A DNA stretch of 64,000 bases, taken from Brachyspira alvinipulli ATCC 51933 (GTDB lineage: Bacteria; Spirochaetota; Brachyspiria; Brachyspirales; Brachyspiraceae). Position numbers and translations under genes: made by a program. The stretch covers positions 171,897 to 235,896 of the forward strand of contig NZ_KI912404.1 of assembly GCF_000518245.1 (NCBI RefSeq), read 5' to 3'. Each line of letters starts with the position of its first letter. Position 1 is the stretch's first letter. The notes below the pieces were generated by a model, which worked only from the letters and a program-made list of their open reading frames with translations, did not search any database and had not been told where the DNA came from. This document shows positions 35,673 to 44,181 of this stretch, in pieces.

Positions 35673-36854
35673 TTATTGAAGATTTCTAAATATAGCAGAA
35701 ATTCCTTGACCTCCGCCTATACACATAGTAATCAAACCAAGTTTAGCATTTCTTCTTTTCATTTCATGCATCATTTTAACTGTTAATATACATCCAGTAG
35801 CTCCTACAGGGTGTCCATGTGATATAGCTCCACCATTAACATTTACTATGCTCTCATCCAATCCAAGATCTCTTATAACAGCTAAACTTTGAGATGCAAA
35901 TGCTTCGTTTAATTCTACTAAATCCAAGTCTTTTACATCCATATTAAGTTTTTTTAATAATTTTTTAGTAGATAAAGCAGGTCCGAAACCCATTAATTCT
36001 GCTTCATTACCAGCAACAGCATATCCTACGAATTCCATTAAAGGTTTTGCACCTAATTCTTTAGCTTTTTCTTCTGTTGTCATAACTACAGCAGCAGCGC
36101 CATCATTAATACCTGAAGAGTTTCCTGCTGTTACAGAACCACCTGTTTTGAAAGCAGGTTTTAATTTAGCAAGTTTTTCTAAAGTAAGACCTCTTTTAGG
36201 ATGTTCATCTGTATCTATAATAACAGTTTCTTTTTTGTTAACTACTTCTACTGGTATGATTTCTTCTTTGAACTTTCCTTCATCCTGCGCTTTTATCATT
36301 TTTTCTTGGCTTGATAATGCAAATTTATCCTGATCTTCTCTGCTTATATTATATTTATCAGCAACATTTTCTGCTGTCATACCATTATGATAAGGTCCTA
36401 AAGGCCAAGTTAATATATCCAATAAACCATCCTCTAATTGCTGATGTCCCATTCTGTATCCATTTCTTACATTAGTTACATAATAAGGAAGTCTGGACAT
36501 ATTTTCTGTACCGCATGCAACTACAACTTCAGAATTTCCTGTTAGAATTTCTAAAGAACCGTCTACTATAGCCTGTAAACCGCTTCCGCATTGCCTATTA
36601 ACGCTGTATGCAGTTGTTTCTTTTTCTAATCCTGCTTTAAACATAGCAGCTCTTGCTATAAATCCGCTGTCAGCTATTTGACCTACATTACCAACTATAA
36701 CTTCATCTACTTTTTCTTTTGCTATTTTAGCTCTATTAACAGCTTCTTTAATTACTATTCCGCCTAAATCTATTTGATTTATAGAGCTAAGTCCTCCCAT
36801 AAATTCACCTATAGCAGTTCTTACACCGCTGATTAATACTATTTTTTTACTCAT
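35673..36854 (-). CDS. acetyl-CoA acetyltransferase (thiolase)
   Basis: The 393-residue thiolase has the acyl-carrying Cys (NRQCGSGLQAI), the catalytic His (GGAISHGHPVGATG) and the C-terminal Cys (CIGGGQG). It splits acetoacetyl-CoA into two acetyl-CoA, or the reverse. It sits between the SDR and hbd genes. It is a different copy from the thiolase at 59.3-60.5 kb, with the same domain order and moderate similarity. Confidence 0.93.
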   Translation of the reverse strand: MSKKIVLISGVRTAIGEFMGGLSSINQIDLGGIVIKEAVNRAKIAKEKVDEVIVGNVGQIADSGFIARAAMFKAGLEKETTAYSVNRQCGSGLQAIVDGSLEILTGNSEVVVACGTENMSRLPYYVTNVRNGYRMGHQQLEDGLLDILTWPLGPYHNGMTAENVADKYNISREDQDKFALSSQEKMIKAQDEGKFKEEIIPVEVVNKKETVIIDTDEHPKRGLTLEKLAKLKPAFKTGGSVTAGNSSGINDGAAAVVMTTEEKAKELGAKPLMEFVGYAVAGNEAELMGFGPALSTKKLLKKLNMDVKDLDLVELNEAFASQSLAVIRDLGLDESIVNVNGGAISHGHPVGATGCILTVKMMHEMKRRNAKLGLITMCIGGGQGISAIFRNLQ

Positions 36855-36865
36855 ATAAAACTCCT

Positions 36866-37609
36866 TTATAATATCATTCCGCCGCTAACTTCTATTATCT
36901 GTCCGTTTATATAAGAAGCTTCATCGGAGGATAAAAATGCAACCATATTGCCTACATCTTCAGGTGTTCCAGCTCTTCCTGCAGGTATTTTGCTAATCAT
37001 TATATCCCATACTTTTTCAGGAACAGAACGTGTCATGTCTGTTTCTATAAATCCAGGGCATATAGCATTGCAAGTTATTCCTTTTTTTGCTAATTCTCTA
37101 GCTGCAGTTTTTGTAACTCCAATAACACCAGCTTTTGATGCAGCATAGTTAGACTGACCAATATTACCTAGCCAGCTCATAGAAGAAATATTAATGATTC
37201 TGCCGTATTCTTTTTCTCTCATTATTTTAGCAGCTTCTCTTGTCATGTAGAAAGTTCCTGTTAAATTAACAGCTATTACATTATCCCATTGTTCATCAGT
37301 CATTTTATGAAGCATGCTGTCTTTATTAATTCCGGCATTATTAACAACTATATCAACTTTACCATATTCTTTAATTGTAGTTTGGAATATATTGTTTACA
37401 TCTTCTAGCTTAGCAATATTACCTATAAGGCATAATGCTTCTCCGCCCTCTTTTTTTATTTCTTCTACGCATTCTTTGGCATTGTCAAGAATAACATCTG
37501 TAACTACAACTTTAGCTCCTTTTTCAGCAAGCTTTTTAGCAATTCCTTTACCTAATCCTCTTCCGGCACCTGTTACTATTGCAACTTTTCCGTCTAAAAT
37601 TTTACTCAT
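36866..37609 (-). CDS. FabG/PhaB-like 3-ketoacyl reductase
   Basis: The 247-residue SDR has TGAGRGLGKGIA, NNAGINKDSM and the catalytic ISSMSW with YAASKAG. It closely follows the FabG/PhaB pattern, including the IPAGRAGTPEDVGN region and the YINGQIIEVSGGM end. In this operon it more likely acts on acetoacetyl-CoA/(R)-3-hydroxybutyryl-CoA or free 3-hydroxybutyrate than in fatty-acid synthesis, because no other fab gene is near. Confidence 0.85.
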   Translation of the reverse strand: MSKILDGKVAIVTGAGRGLGKGIAKKLAEKGAKVVVTDVILDNAKECVEEIKKEGGEALCLIGNIAKLEDVNNIFQTTIKEYGKVDIVVNNAGINKDSMLHKMTDEQWDNVIAVNLTGTFYMTREAAKIMREKEYGRIINISSMSWLGNIGQSNYAASKAGVIGVTKTAARELAKKGITCNAICPGFIETDMTRSVPEKVWDIMISKIPAGRAGTPEDVGNMVAFLSSDEASYINGQIIEVSGGMIL

Positions 37610-37625
37610 ATATTTTTCTCCTTGA

Positions 37626-39206
37626 TTATTTTTTCATTTTATCTTTTAAATTGAATTTACCCTTATTAAATAAATCCAAATCCATAGTTTTTAAATCTTT
37701 AGAAATAATAGGTTTGAAATCCATTTGATCTAATATATCTTTTTGTAAATCCATACCAGGGGCAATTTCTATAAGAACAACACCTTCTTTTACAACTTCA
37801 AATACAGCTCTCTCAGTTACAAAAACAACTTTCTGACCTTTTGCTCTTGCAATCTCGCCGTTAAAAGATATTTGACCTACATTGGCAACCATCTTTCTGA
37901 TTTTTCCTTCTTTGACTATTGTTAATTTATTATTTTCAAATGAGTATTCACATTCAGAAGCAGTAAAAGTAGCACAGAATACAACTTTTTTAGCATTCTG
38001 TGTTATATCTATAAATCCGCCTGCACCTGTGCATCTGTCTCCCATTTTAGTAGAATTAACATTTCCATATTGGTCTAATTCCCCAGCCCCCATAAATGTA
38101 ACATCCACTCCAGCACCATTATAATAATCCATTTGTTCATGGTGAGTTATCATAGCATATAAGTTTTTACCTATACCAAAATCTATTCCGCTTGCCTGAA
38201 CTCCTCCGTATATTCCTGATTCAACTGTGATCATAATATCATCAGAAACACCTTCTTCATTACATATTTTTCCTACAACATCATTTGGTATTCCTGTTCC
38301 TAAATTTATTATATTGCCTTCAGCTATTTCCATACATGCTCTGCGTCCTATGAATTTTCTAACACTGAATTCTAAAGGCTCTATATTGCTTTGAGGGCTT
38401 CTTAATTGTCCTGAATATGAAGGGTCAAAATACCAAGATGAAGTTTGTCTATGATCTTCAAAAGGATTATCACAAACAACAACATAGTCTATGAACACAC
38501 CAGGTACAGTAACACTTTTTGGATTTAATGTTCCTGTAGCAGCTACATTTTTAACTTGTGCTATAACTTTTCCTCCAAATCTTTTAGTAGCAAGTACAGC
38601 AGGCAATACTTCCAATTTCATTGCTTCTTCATCAGTAGTCAAATTACCCATTTCATCGCATACTGTTCCTCTTATTAAACAGTAATCTATAGGTATTGAT
38701 TTATATAATATATATTCCTGATTATCTATCATTATGATTTCTGATGTATTTTCATCCAATTTTTTAGTTCTATCATTCATTTTTCCGCCTTCTATTCTAG
38801 GATCAACGAATGTTTTTAAACCTACTTTTGAAATTTTTCCTGGAAGTCCACAAGCCATACTTCTATAAAGCTGAGCTATTTGTCCTTGTGGCATACAAAA
38901 AGCCTCTACTTTATTATTTGCAATCATTTCCATCCATCTAGGTTGTAATCCCCAGTGAGAACCTATAATTCTTGTAACAAAACCCTCATGGGCAAAATGT
39001 TGTATACCATCTTTTCTGTCACTTTGTCCGCAAGAATGCAGTAAAGTAAGATTACTAGGATGTTTAGTTTCTAAAAATCTTTTTTCTAAAGCTTTAAGTA
39101 CAGATTCAGAAGCACTTACTAATGTCATACCTACTGGACACACTGTTTTATTATCTTCAAATAATTCCGCGGCCTCTTGTGCTGTTATAAAATTGTTTTT
39201 TAGCAT
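37626..39206 (-). CDS. fused-subunit acyl-CoA:acetate/3-ketoacid CoA-transferase
   Basis: The 526-residue protein contains both halves of a family I CoA-transferase in one chain. The first half has PVGMTLVSASESV-like glycine-rich sequence; the second has the catalytic Glu in VESGIYGG and the motif NLGTGIPNDVV. It moves CoA between short acyl or 3-keto acids, for example activating acetoacetate. It is second in the operon, 13 bp after the acyl-CoA synthetase. Confidence 0.92.
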   Translation of the reverse strand: MLKNNFITAQEAAELFEDNKTVCPVGMTLVSASESVLKALEKRFLETKHPSNLTLLHSCGQSDRKDGIQHFAHEGFVTRIIGSHWGLQPRWMEMIANNKVEAFCMPQGQIAQLYRSMACGLPGKISKVGLKTFVDPRIEGGKMNDRTKKLDENTSEIIMIDNQEYILYKSIPIDYCLIRGTVCDEMGNLTTDEEAMKLEVLPAVLATKRFGGKVIAQVKNVAATGTLNPKSVTVPGVFIDYVVVCDNPFEDHRQTSSWYFDPSYSGQLRSPQSNIEPLEFSVRKFIGRRACMEIAEGNIINLGTGIPNDVVGKICNEEGVSDDIMITVESGIYGGVQASGIDFGIGKNLYAMITHHEQMDYYNGAGVDVTFMGAGELDQYGNVNSTKMGDRCTGAGGFIDITQNAKKVVFCATFTASECEYSFENNKLTIVKEGKIRKMVANVGQISFNGEIARAKGQKVVFVTERAVFEVVKEGVVLIEIAPGMDLQKDILDQMDFKPIISKDLKTMDLDLFNKGKFNLKDKMKK

Positions 39207-39219
39207 ATCACTTTCCTTT

Positions 39220-40836
39220 TTATTCTGTTTTTTTATTATTAAAAAAATTTTTTATTGCATTTTTATCTATTTTTCCATTTATTGTTTTTGGCAAATCATT
39301 TACAAATTCAATCTCAACAGGAATTTTGTATTTTGCTAGATTATTTGCTAGTATATTGTGTAAATCTTCATAACTATAAGAATAACCGTCATTTAATTTC
39401 ACCATAGCAACAGGAACTTCTCCATATTTTTCATCAATTTTAGCTACTACTGCAGTTTCTAATATTCCTTCTATTTTGTATATTTCATTTTCAACATCAA
39501 AACTGCATATCTTTTCACCGCCTCTATTAATCATATCTTTTTTTCTATCAACTACATACAAGTATCCGTCTTCATTCAAATATCCTATATCTCCAGTTTT
39601 AAGCCATCCATCTATTATATTGTTTGATTCTAAATTATAATAATTCTCCAATACAACAGATCCGCTTACGTATATTTCTCCCTTCTCTCCATATCCGCAT
39701 TCTTTTCCTTCTTCGTCCATTATTTTTACATTGAATCCAGGTATAGGAATTCCAGATGATCCTATATATTTACTGTCAGCAGCTCCTATTGGAAAAATTG
39801 TTCCTGGAGATGATGTTTCTGTTAATCCATAAACTGTATGAAAATCTGCATGAGGAAGCCATTTTTTTATTGTTAAAATGTTTTTTGGTGCCATGTTGCT
39901 GCTTCCACATGCAAAACTTTTTAAACTTGGAAGATTAGGAAAATCATCTTTTATTTCTATCAAAAGAGAAAATACTGTAGGAGAGGCATGAATAAATGTT
40001 ATATTGTTTTTTAATACACATTCTAATACCTCTTTAGCATTAAATGTCTTTTTCAAAAATAAAAGACCTCCTGCATATATAAATAATCCAAATAAAGCTA
40101 TTATTCCTGTTATATGATAAATAGGAGTTGCTATGATTGAAATATCTTTATCATCAATATTTAAAATTCTTTTGTATGATATTATTGCATGTACTAGATT
40201 ATAGTTTTTTAATAATACGGCTTTGCTTTTTGATGTTGTGCCTGATGTGAACATAATTATAGCATTTTCTTCTAATTTTCTTTCTTTATTATCAGCTATA
40301 TTATTGAAATTCAAATTTGAAGAGTATATACTGCTGAAACCATAATTATTTGCTTCATTATCGCATTTTATTGTTTTTAGATTTTTTTCATTTCTAAAAT
40401 AATCTATATATTTATTTCCGGCAACTACACATGCTATATCCAATTTACTGTATAATGATATTATTTCTGATTCTTTATATTTTGATGGAAATATAACGGC
40501 AATTGCAGATAATTTTGATATAGACATAAGTGTAATACAAAATTCTATAGAATTAGATATTAATATGCCTACTTTATCTCCTTTTTTTATTCCTATTTCT
40601 TTTTCTAAATAATATGCGAATTCATCTGTTAATTTTAATAAATTGCTATATGAATATTCTTTTTCATTGCTGTCTATAATAGCTAATTTATCTTTGAAAG
40701 ATTTGGCACTTTCCAATAGAATATCATACATGCTGTTTGCTTCATCTTTGTATGTGTATATGTTTTTATCAGCAATTTTTATATATTCCATTCCTTTTTT
40801 GATATCATCATTCCAAAAAGATTTACCGCATATCAT
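39220..40836 (-). CDS. AMP-dependent acyl-CoA synthetase
   Basis: The 538-residue ANL-family enzyme has the phosphate loop (MFTSGTTSKSKAV), YGLTETSS, GWLKTGDIGYLNEDG and the hinge DRKKDMINRGGEKI, ending with the catalytic Lys region (PKTINGKIDKNA). It activates a carboxylic acid to its CoA thioester with ATP. The start at 40836 has GAGG 7 bases upstream. It is the first gene of the operon, just downstream of the MarR operator. Confidence 0.9.
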   Translation of the reverse strand: MICGKSFWNDDIKKGMEYIKIADKNIYTYKDEANSMYDILLESAKSFKDKLAIIDSNEKEYSYSNLLKLTDEFAYYLEKEIGIKKGDKVGILISNSIEFCITLMSISKLSAIAVIFPSKYKESEIISLYSKLDIACVVAGNKYIDYFRNEKNLKTIKCDNEANNYGFSSIYSSNLNFNNIADNKERKLEENAIIMFTSGTTSKSKAVLLKNYNLVHAIISYKRILNIDDKDISIIATPIYHITGIIALFGLFIYAGGLLFLKKTFNAKEVLECVLKNNITFIHASPTVFSLLIEIKDDFPNLPSLKSFACGSSNMAPKNILTIKKWLPHADFHTVYGLTETSSPGTIFPIGAADSKYIGSSGIPIPGFNVKIMDEEGKECGYGEKGEIYVSGSVVLENYYNLESNNIIDGWLKTGDIGYLNEDGYLYVVDRKKDMINRGGEKICSFDVENEIYKIEGILETAVVAKIDEKYGEVPVAMVKLNDGYSYSYEDLHNILANNLAKYKIPVEIEFVNDLPKTINGKIDKNAIKNFFNNKKTE

Positions 40837-40860
40837 AGTAGAGCCTCGAATATATTATTA

Positions 40861-40884
40861 AATCGATTAGAATTCTAATTGATT
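40861..40884. promoter_or_regulatory. near-perfect palindrome, probable MarR operator
   Basis: A 24-bp inverted repeat centred on GAATTC has only one mismatched pair (left arm AATCGATTAGAA, right arm TTCTAATTGATT). It covers the predicted transcription start region of the C4-acid operon, immediately downstream of the -10 box, where a bound repressor would block transcription. A MarR gene is divergent next door. Confidence 0.7.
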
Positions 40885-40891
40885 TGTATAT

Positions 40892-40920
40892 AATATAGTC
40901 AAAAAAAATATTCTTGTCAA
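40892..40920 (-). promoter_or_regulatory. promoter of the C4-acid operon
   Basis: On the minus strand TTGACA (40915-40920) and TATATT (40892-40897) are separated by 17 bases. Confidence 0.75.
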
Positions 40921-40946
40921 TAAAAATTAAAATTTTAAAAATTATT

Positions 40947-40975
40947 TTGACAATTTAATTATTTATTAGTATAAT
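40947..40975 (+). promoter_or_regulatory. consensus promoter of the marR gene
   Basis: TTGACA (40947-40952) and TATAAT (40970-40975) are separated by 17 bases. A short perfect palindrome ATGAATTCAT (40974-40983) overlaps the -10 end and the likely start point, which could allow autorepression. Confidence 0.8.
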
Positions 40976-41007
40976 GAATTCATAATAATTTTGAGGAATT
41001 TTTATAT

Positions 41008-41430
41008 ATGGACAATAATAGTTTAAAGCTTGTGGTTGTTTTATCAAAAGCTCATAATGCATATATAAAAAAGGTTAAGGCAAATATAAAATCTTTAGGT
41101 TTTTCTGGAAGTGAATTTGGGGCTTTGGAATATTTATACAATAAAAAAAGTGTTGTGAGTGTACAAGAATTATCTGAGAAAATATTGCTTACAACAGCAA
41201 CCACAGCATATACTATAGAGAAACTTATAAAAAGAGGATATATCTCCAAAAAAGAAGGTTCATTTGATAAGAGGTTTGTAGAGATTTCTTTAACTAAGTC
41301 TGGTAAAAAAATTATGCAAGAACTTTTTCCAATACATTCAAGCTTTTTAGAAAAATTAAATCCTTTGACAGAGAAAGAAAGTGAAGAGCTTATAGTTTTA
41401 TTAAAGAAATTAGGTAAATCAAACAAATAA
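41008..41430 (+). CDS. MarR family transcriptional regulator
   Basis: The 140-residue winged-helix protein has the MarR pattern: ALEYLYNKKSVVSVQELSEK, a recognition helix in TTATTAYTIEKLIKRGYI, and the wing with DKRFVEISLTKSG. It most likely represses the divergent C4-acid operon and is released by a substrate or its CoA ester. GAGGAA precedes the ATG. Confidence 0.9.
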   Translation: MDNNSLKLVVVLSKAHNAYIKKVKANIKSLGFSGSEFGALEYLYNKKSVVSVQELSEKILLTTATTAYTIEKLIKRGYISKKEGSFDKRFVEISLTKSGKKIMQELFPIHSSFLEKLNPLTEKESEELIVLLKKLGKSNK

Positions 41431-41442
41431 ATTTTTATTAGT

Positions 41443-43215
41443 TTAAATATATTTTTTTATTAAATTTATTAGTATATAATATAGTTCTATATCATATTGC
41501 TCATAATAGTTTAGCATTGAATGTAGTATACTATCTGAAATGCATGAAAATAGATCTTCTATATTACATATCATTTTTTTTATGTTTTCTTCATTTAATT
41601 TTATTTCATTATCATCATAAAAATTTGGTGTTATATTTTTTACAATTGTTATCTTATTGTCATTTACAAAATTTTCTTTTAGAACATTTTCTATTATATT
41701 TTGATATGATATAAAATTATCTATATTGAAATTATCAAAACCTATATAGTTCTTTTTTTCTGTATTGGAGGAATATAAATTATATAAATCAGAATTTTCT
41801 ATATTTTGAAATAAAAAATTTATAAAATGTTCTATGTCTTCCTTTTTTATTTTATTAAATGGAATATTATTGATAGATGATGATTTATAATAGATATTAT
41901 AGTTATTATTAAGCATTGTTTCTTCTATAGCTTCATTATTAAATATTATGTCATTTTGTGATTCTGCTGTATCATTTGGAATCTTTTTATTTTTCTTTTC
42001 CTGTTTTAATAATTTTTTATATATATTCATATATTCATAATATTTATCTTTTTGTCCAATACTCATATACAGTTGTGCTATTGATTTATAGGGTTCTGCT
42101 TCATTATATTTTAAGTCTATAGATCTATTCAAATTAAATAAAGCTTTTTTATGATTTCCTATCTTGAAATATGAGTTGCCTAGCCATAATCTATTTAAAT
42201 AATTATCTTTATCATTATTTAATTTTATTGATTTTTCTAAATATTTTATAGCTTCATCATATTCACTGTCTATATAATTAATATATCCAATCCAGTAAAA
42301 TGCTAAGTAGTTATTATCATTATTATTTTTTTCATTTATATCTATAGATTCCAACAGATGATGTACGGCATTTTTATAGCTTTCTAATCTAGCATAACAA
42401 ATTCCAAGGTATAAATGATTTAAATATTCATTGCTTTGAACTTCTGTAAGTCTTATAAAACATTCAGATGCTTTTTCTATATCTTTATATTCTATGGCAA
42501 TATTTCTAGCTTTTTCAAAACATTCTTTTGATAATGAATCATCTTCTATAACTTGATATAATTCTCCTATAGTAAACCAAGTATCAAATTCATCATCTTT
42601 TAATCTTATAGATTCATTTAAATGATTTAATGCCTTATCGTATATTTGAAGCAGAAAATATGTTGATCCTGCATAGTATCTTATAAGATAATCATCATCT
42701 TTTAATGATATAGATTTCTCCAAATGCATAATAGCGGTATCATAATTTTTTAGTTTTATGTGACAGTATCCAAGATATCCGTACACTAGATAATCTTCTG
42801 AACCTAATGACATAGATAAATATATTAAAGCATTATTATAATCGTTTTTCTTGGCATAACTAATACCTAGCCATAATGTATAATATTTGTTTGATGAATC
42901 TAAATTATAAGCATCTACAAAACATTCCAAAGCCTCTTTATATGAATGAAATACATCATAGCATCTTCCCATATAGTATTTATATATAGCTTTGTTTCTA
43001 GGATTTTTTTCTAAATATAGTACCTTTGTAAAATTCATCATTGCAATATCATATTTTTGCAATTTATAGCTGCAGTATCCCGCTTTGAATATGGCCTCTA
43101 TATTATTAGAATCGATATTATCTAATACATTATTGCATAAGGTAAATGCATCATCATAATTTTTATCATTTATATATTCATCTATTTCTTGAAGATATCT
43201 GTTTATATTTTTCAT
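41443..43215 (-). CDS. tetratricopeptide-repeat protein
   Basis: The 590-residue protein consists mainly of about ten TPR units in residues 1-400, with repeated A/G-YCxYKLxxYDxAxxxFxKxL-like patterns (for example YLGYCHIKLKNYDTAIMHL). A low-complexity stretch and a helical C-terminal region of about 150 residues follow. There is no signal or membrane segment. TPR arrays bind partner proteins; no partner is evident. It is convergent with marR, with only 12 bp between the two stop codons and no hairpin. Confidence 0.85.
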   Translation of the reverse strand: MKNINRYLQEIDEYINDKNYDDAFTLCNNVLDNIDSNNIEAIFKAGYCSYKLQKYDIAMMNFTKVLYLEKNPRNKAIYKYYMGRCYDVFHSYKEALECFVDAYNLDSSNKYYTLWLGISYAKKNDYNNALIYLSMSLGSEDYLVYGYLGYCHIKLKNYDTAIMHLEKSISLKDDDYLIRYYAGSTYFLLQIYDKALNHLNESIRLKDDEFDTWFTIGELYQVIEDDSLSKECFEKARNIAIEYKDIEKASECFIRLTEVQSNEYLNHLYLGICYARLESYKNAVHHLLESIDINEKNNNDNNYLAFYWIGYINYIDSEYDEAIKYLEKSIKLNNDKDNYLNRLWLGNSYFKIGNHKKALFNLNRSIDLKYNEAEPYKSIAQLYMSIGQKDKYYEYMNIYKKLLKQEKKNKKIPNDTAESQNDIIFNNEAIEETMLNNNYNIYYKSSSINNIPFNKIKKEDIEHFINFLFQNIENSDLYNLYSSNTEKKNYIGFDNFNIDNFISYQNIIENVLKENFVNDNKITIVKNITPNFYDDNEIKLNEENIKKMICNIEDLFSCISDSILHSMLNYYEQYDIELYYILINLIKKYI

Positions 43216-43494
43216 AATCCACTTATTATAAATGATTATTAAGAAATTTAAACCTATAAAATTTTATCGTTTTTTATAATATACAATTTTTTATTGAAAT
43301 TACAACCATATTGTATGTTTTATAAATAGATTAAAATAATTTTTACAAAATGTTATATTTTAAGCATAGTAAAAAATAATGAATAATCTAACATTTTTGA
43401 AGTATTTATGTACTAGTAAAAGAAATTTATTATTTTTAGCCATAGACTAACTTAAAAGTAATAACTATATAAAAAAATTAAAAAGGATAATTAA
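43216..43494. other. 279-bp divergent intergenic region, nothing clear
   Basis: Between the TPR gene and the CMD-family gene the DNA is very AT-rich. I see no reading frame of note, strong hairpin or consensus promoter, apart from an AAAAAGGA ribosome site for the right-hand gene. Confidence 0.5.
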
Positions 43495-44112
43495 ATGGAC
43501 AATATAAATTTTGATATACAAAGCACTAAAGATAATTACTTCAAAAGTTCAGAAGAAGCATATATAAAACCTCCAAAGAAAATACCTTTCTTTTTAAAAC
43601 TTCCTATGTGGATAGCAAAAAAGAAAGTGAAAAAAGATTTACAGCTTCCAAAGATTTTGGCTTGGAATCCTAAAACTGCAATAAGTTCAGGTGTAATGGA
43701 GGCACTCATAATTCATGATGATAAAGAAGTACATAAAAGGCTATTGAAACTCATAAGGATACAAATTTCAATAGATGTTGCATGTCCGTTTTGTATAGAT
43801 ATGAATAGTTTTGAATATGATAAAGACAGTGTAACAGAAGAAGAAATAAAATATTTACAAAATAAGGATATAGATTTCTGCCCGACTATGTCAAATAAGG
43901 AAAAGATTGCTTTAAAATATATTTCAGCCATAACAAAAACGCCTGTAATAATATCCGAAGAATTAATCACAGAAGTAAAAAAAGAGTATTCAGAGCGTGC
44001 AATATTAATATTAGCTTCTACTGCGGCACAGGTTAATTATTGGGCAAGGCTTATAAGGTCTTTGGGAGTTCCTACTGCAGGGTTTACAAATATATGTAAA
44101 ATTAATAAATAA
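43495..44112 (+). CDS. carboxymuconolactone decarboxylase (CMD)-family protein
   Basis: The 205-residue protein contains a CMD/AhpD-like core: LIRIQISIDVACPFCIDMNSFEY, with a C-x2-C pair, followed by helices with EKIALKYISAITKTP. In AhpD this Cys pair reduces peroxidase partners; here the role is unknown. It is in front of, but separately promoted from, the DUF262 pair. Confidence 0.8.
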   Translation: MDNINFDIQSTKDNYFKSSEEAYIKPPKKIPFFLKLPMWIAKKKVKKDLQLPKILAWNPKTAISSGVMEALIIHDDKEVHKRLLKLIRIQISIDVACPFCIDMNSFEYDKDSVTEEEIKYLQNKDIDFCPTMSNKEKIALKYISAITKTPVIISEELITEVKKEYSERAILILASTAAQVNYWARLIRSLGVPTAGFTNICKINK

Positions 44113-44124
44113 AGCATAAAAATA

Positions 44125-44153
44125 TTGACTGCAAATTAGAAATTTACTATACT
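44125..44153 (+). promoter_or_regulatory. promoter of the DUF262 gene pair
   Basis: TTGACT (44125-44130) and TATACT (44148-44153) are separated by 17 bases. It begins 13 bp after the CMD gene stop, so the DUF262 pair is an independent unit. Confidence 0.75.
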
Positions 44154-44181
44154 TAACATATTATATCAAAGGTTTTTATAT

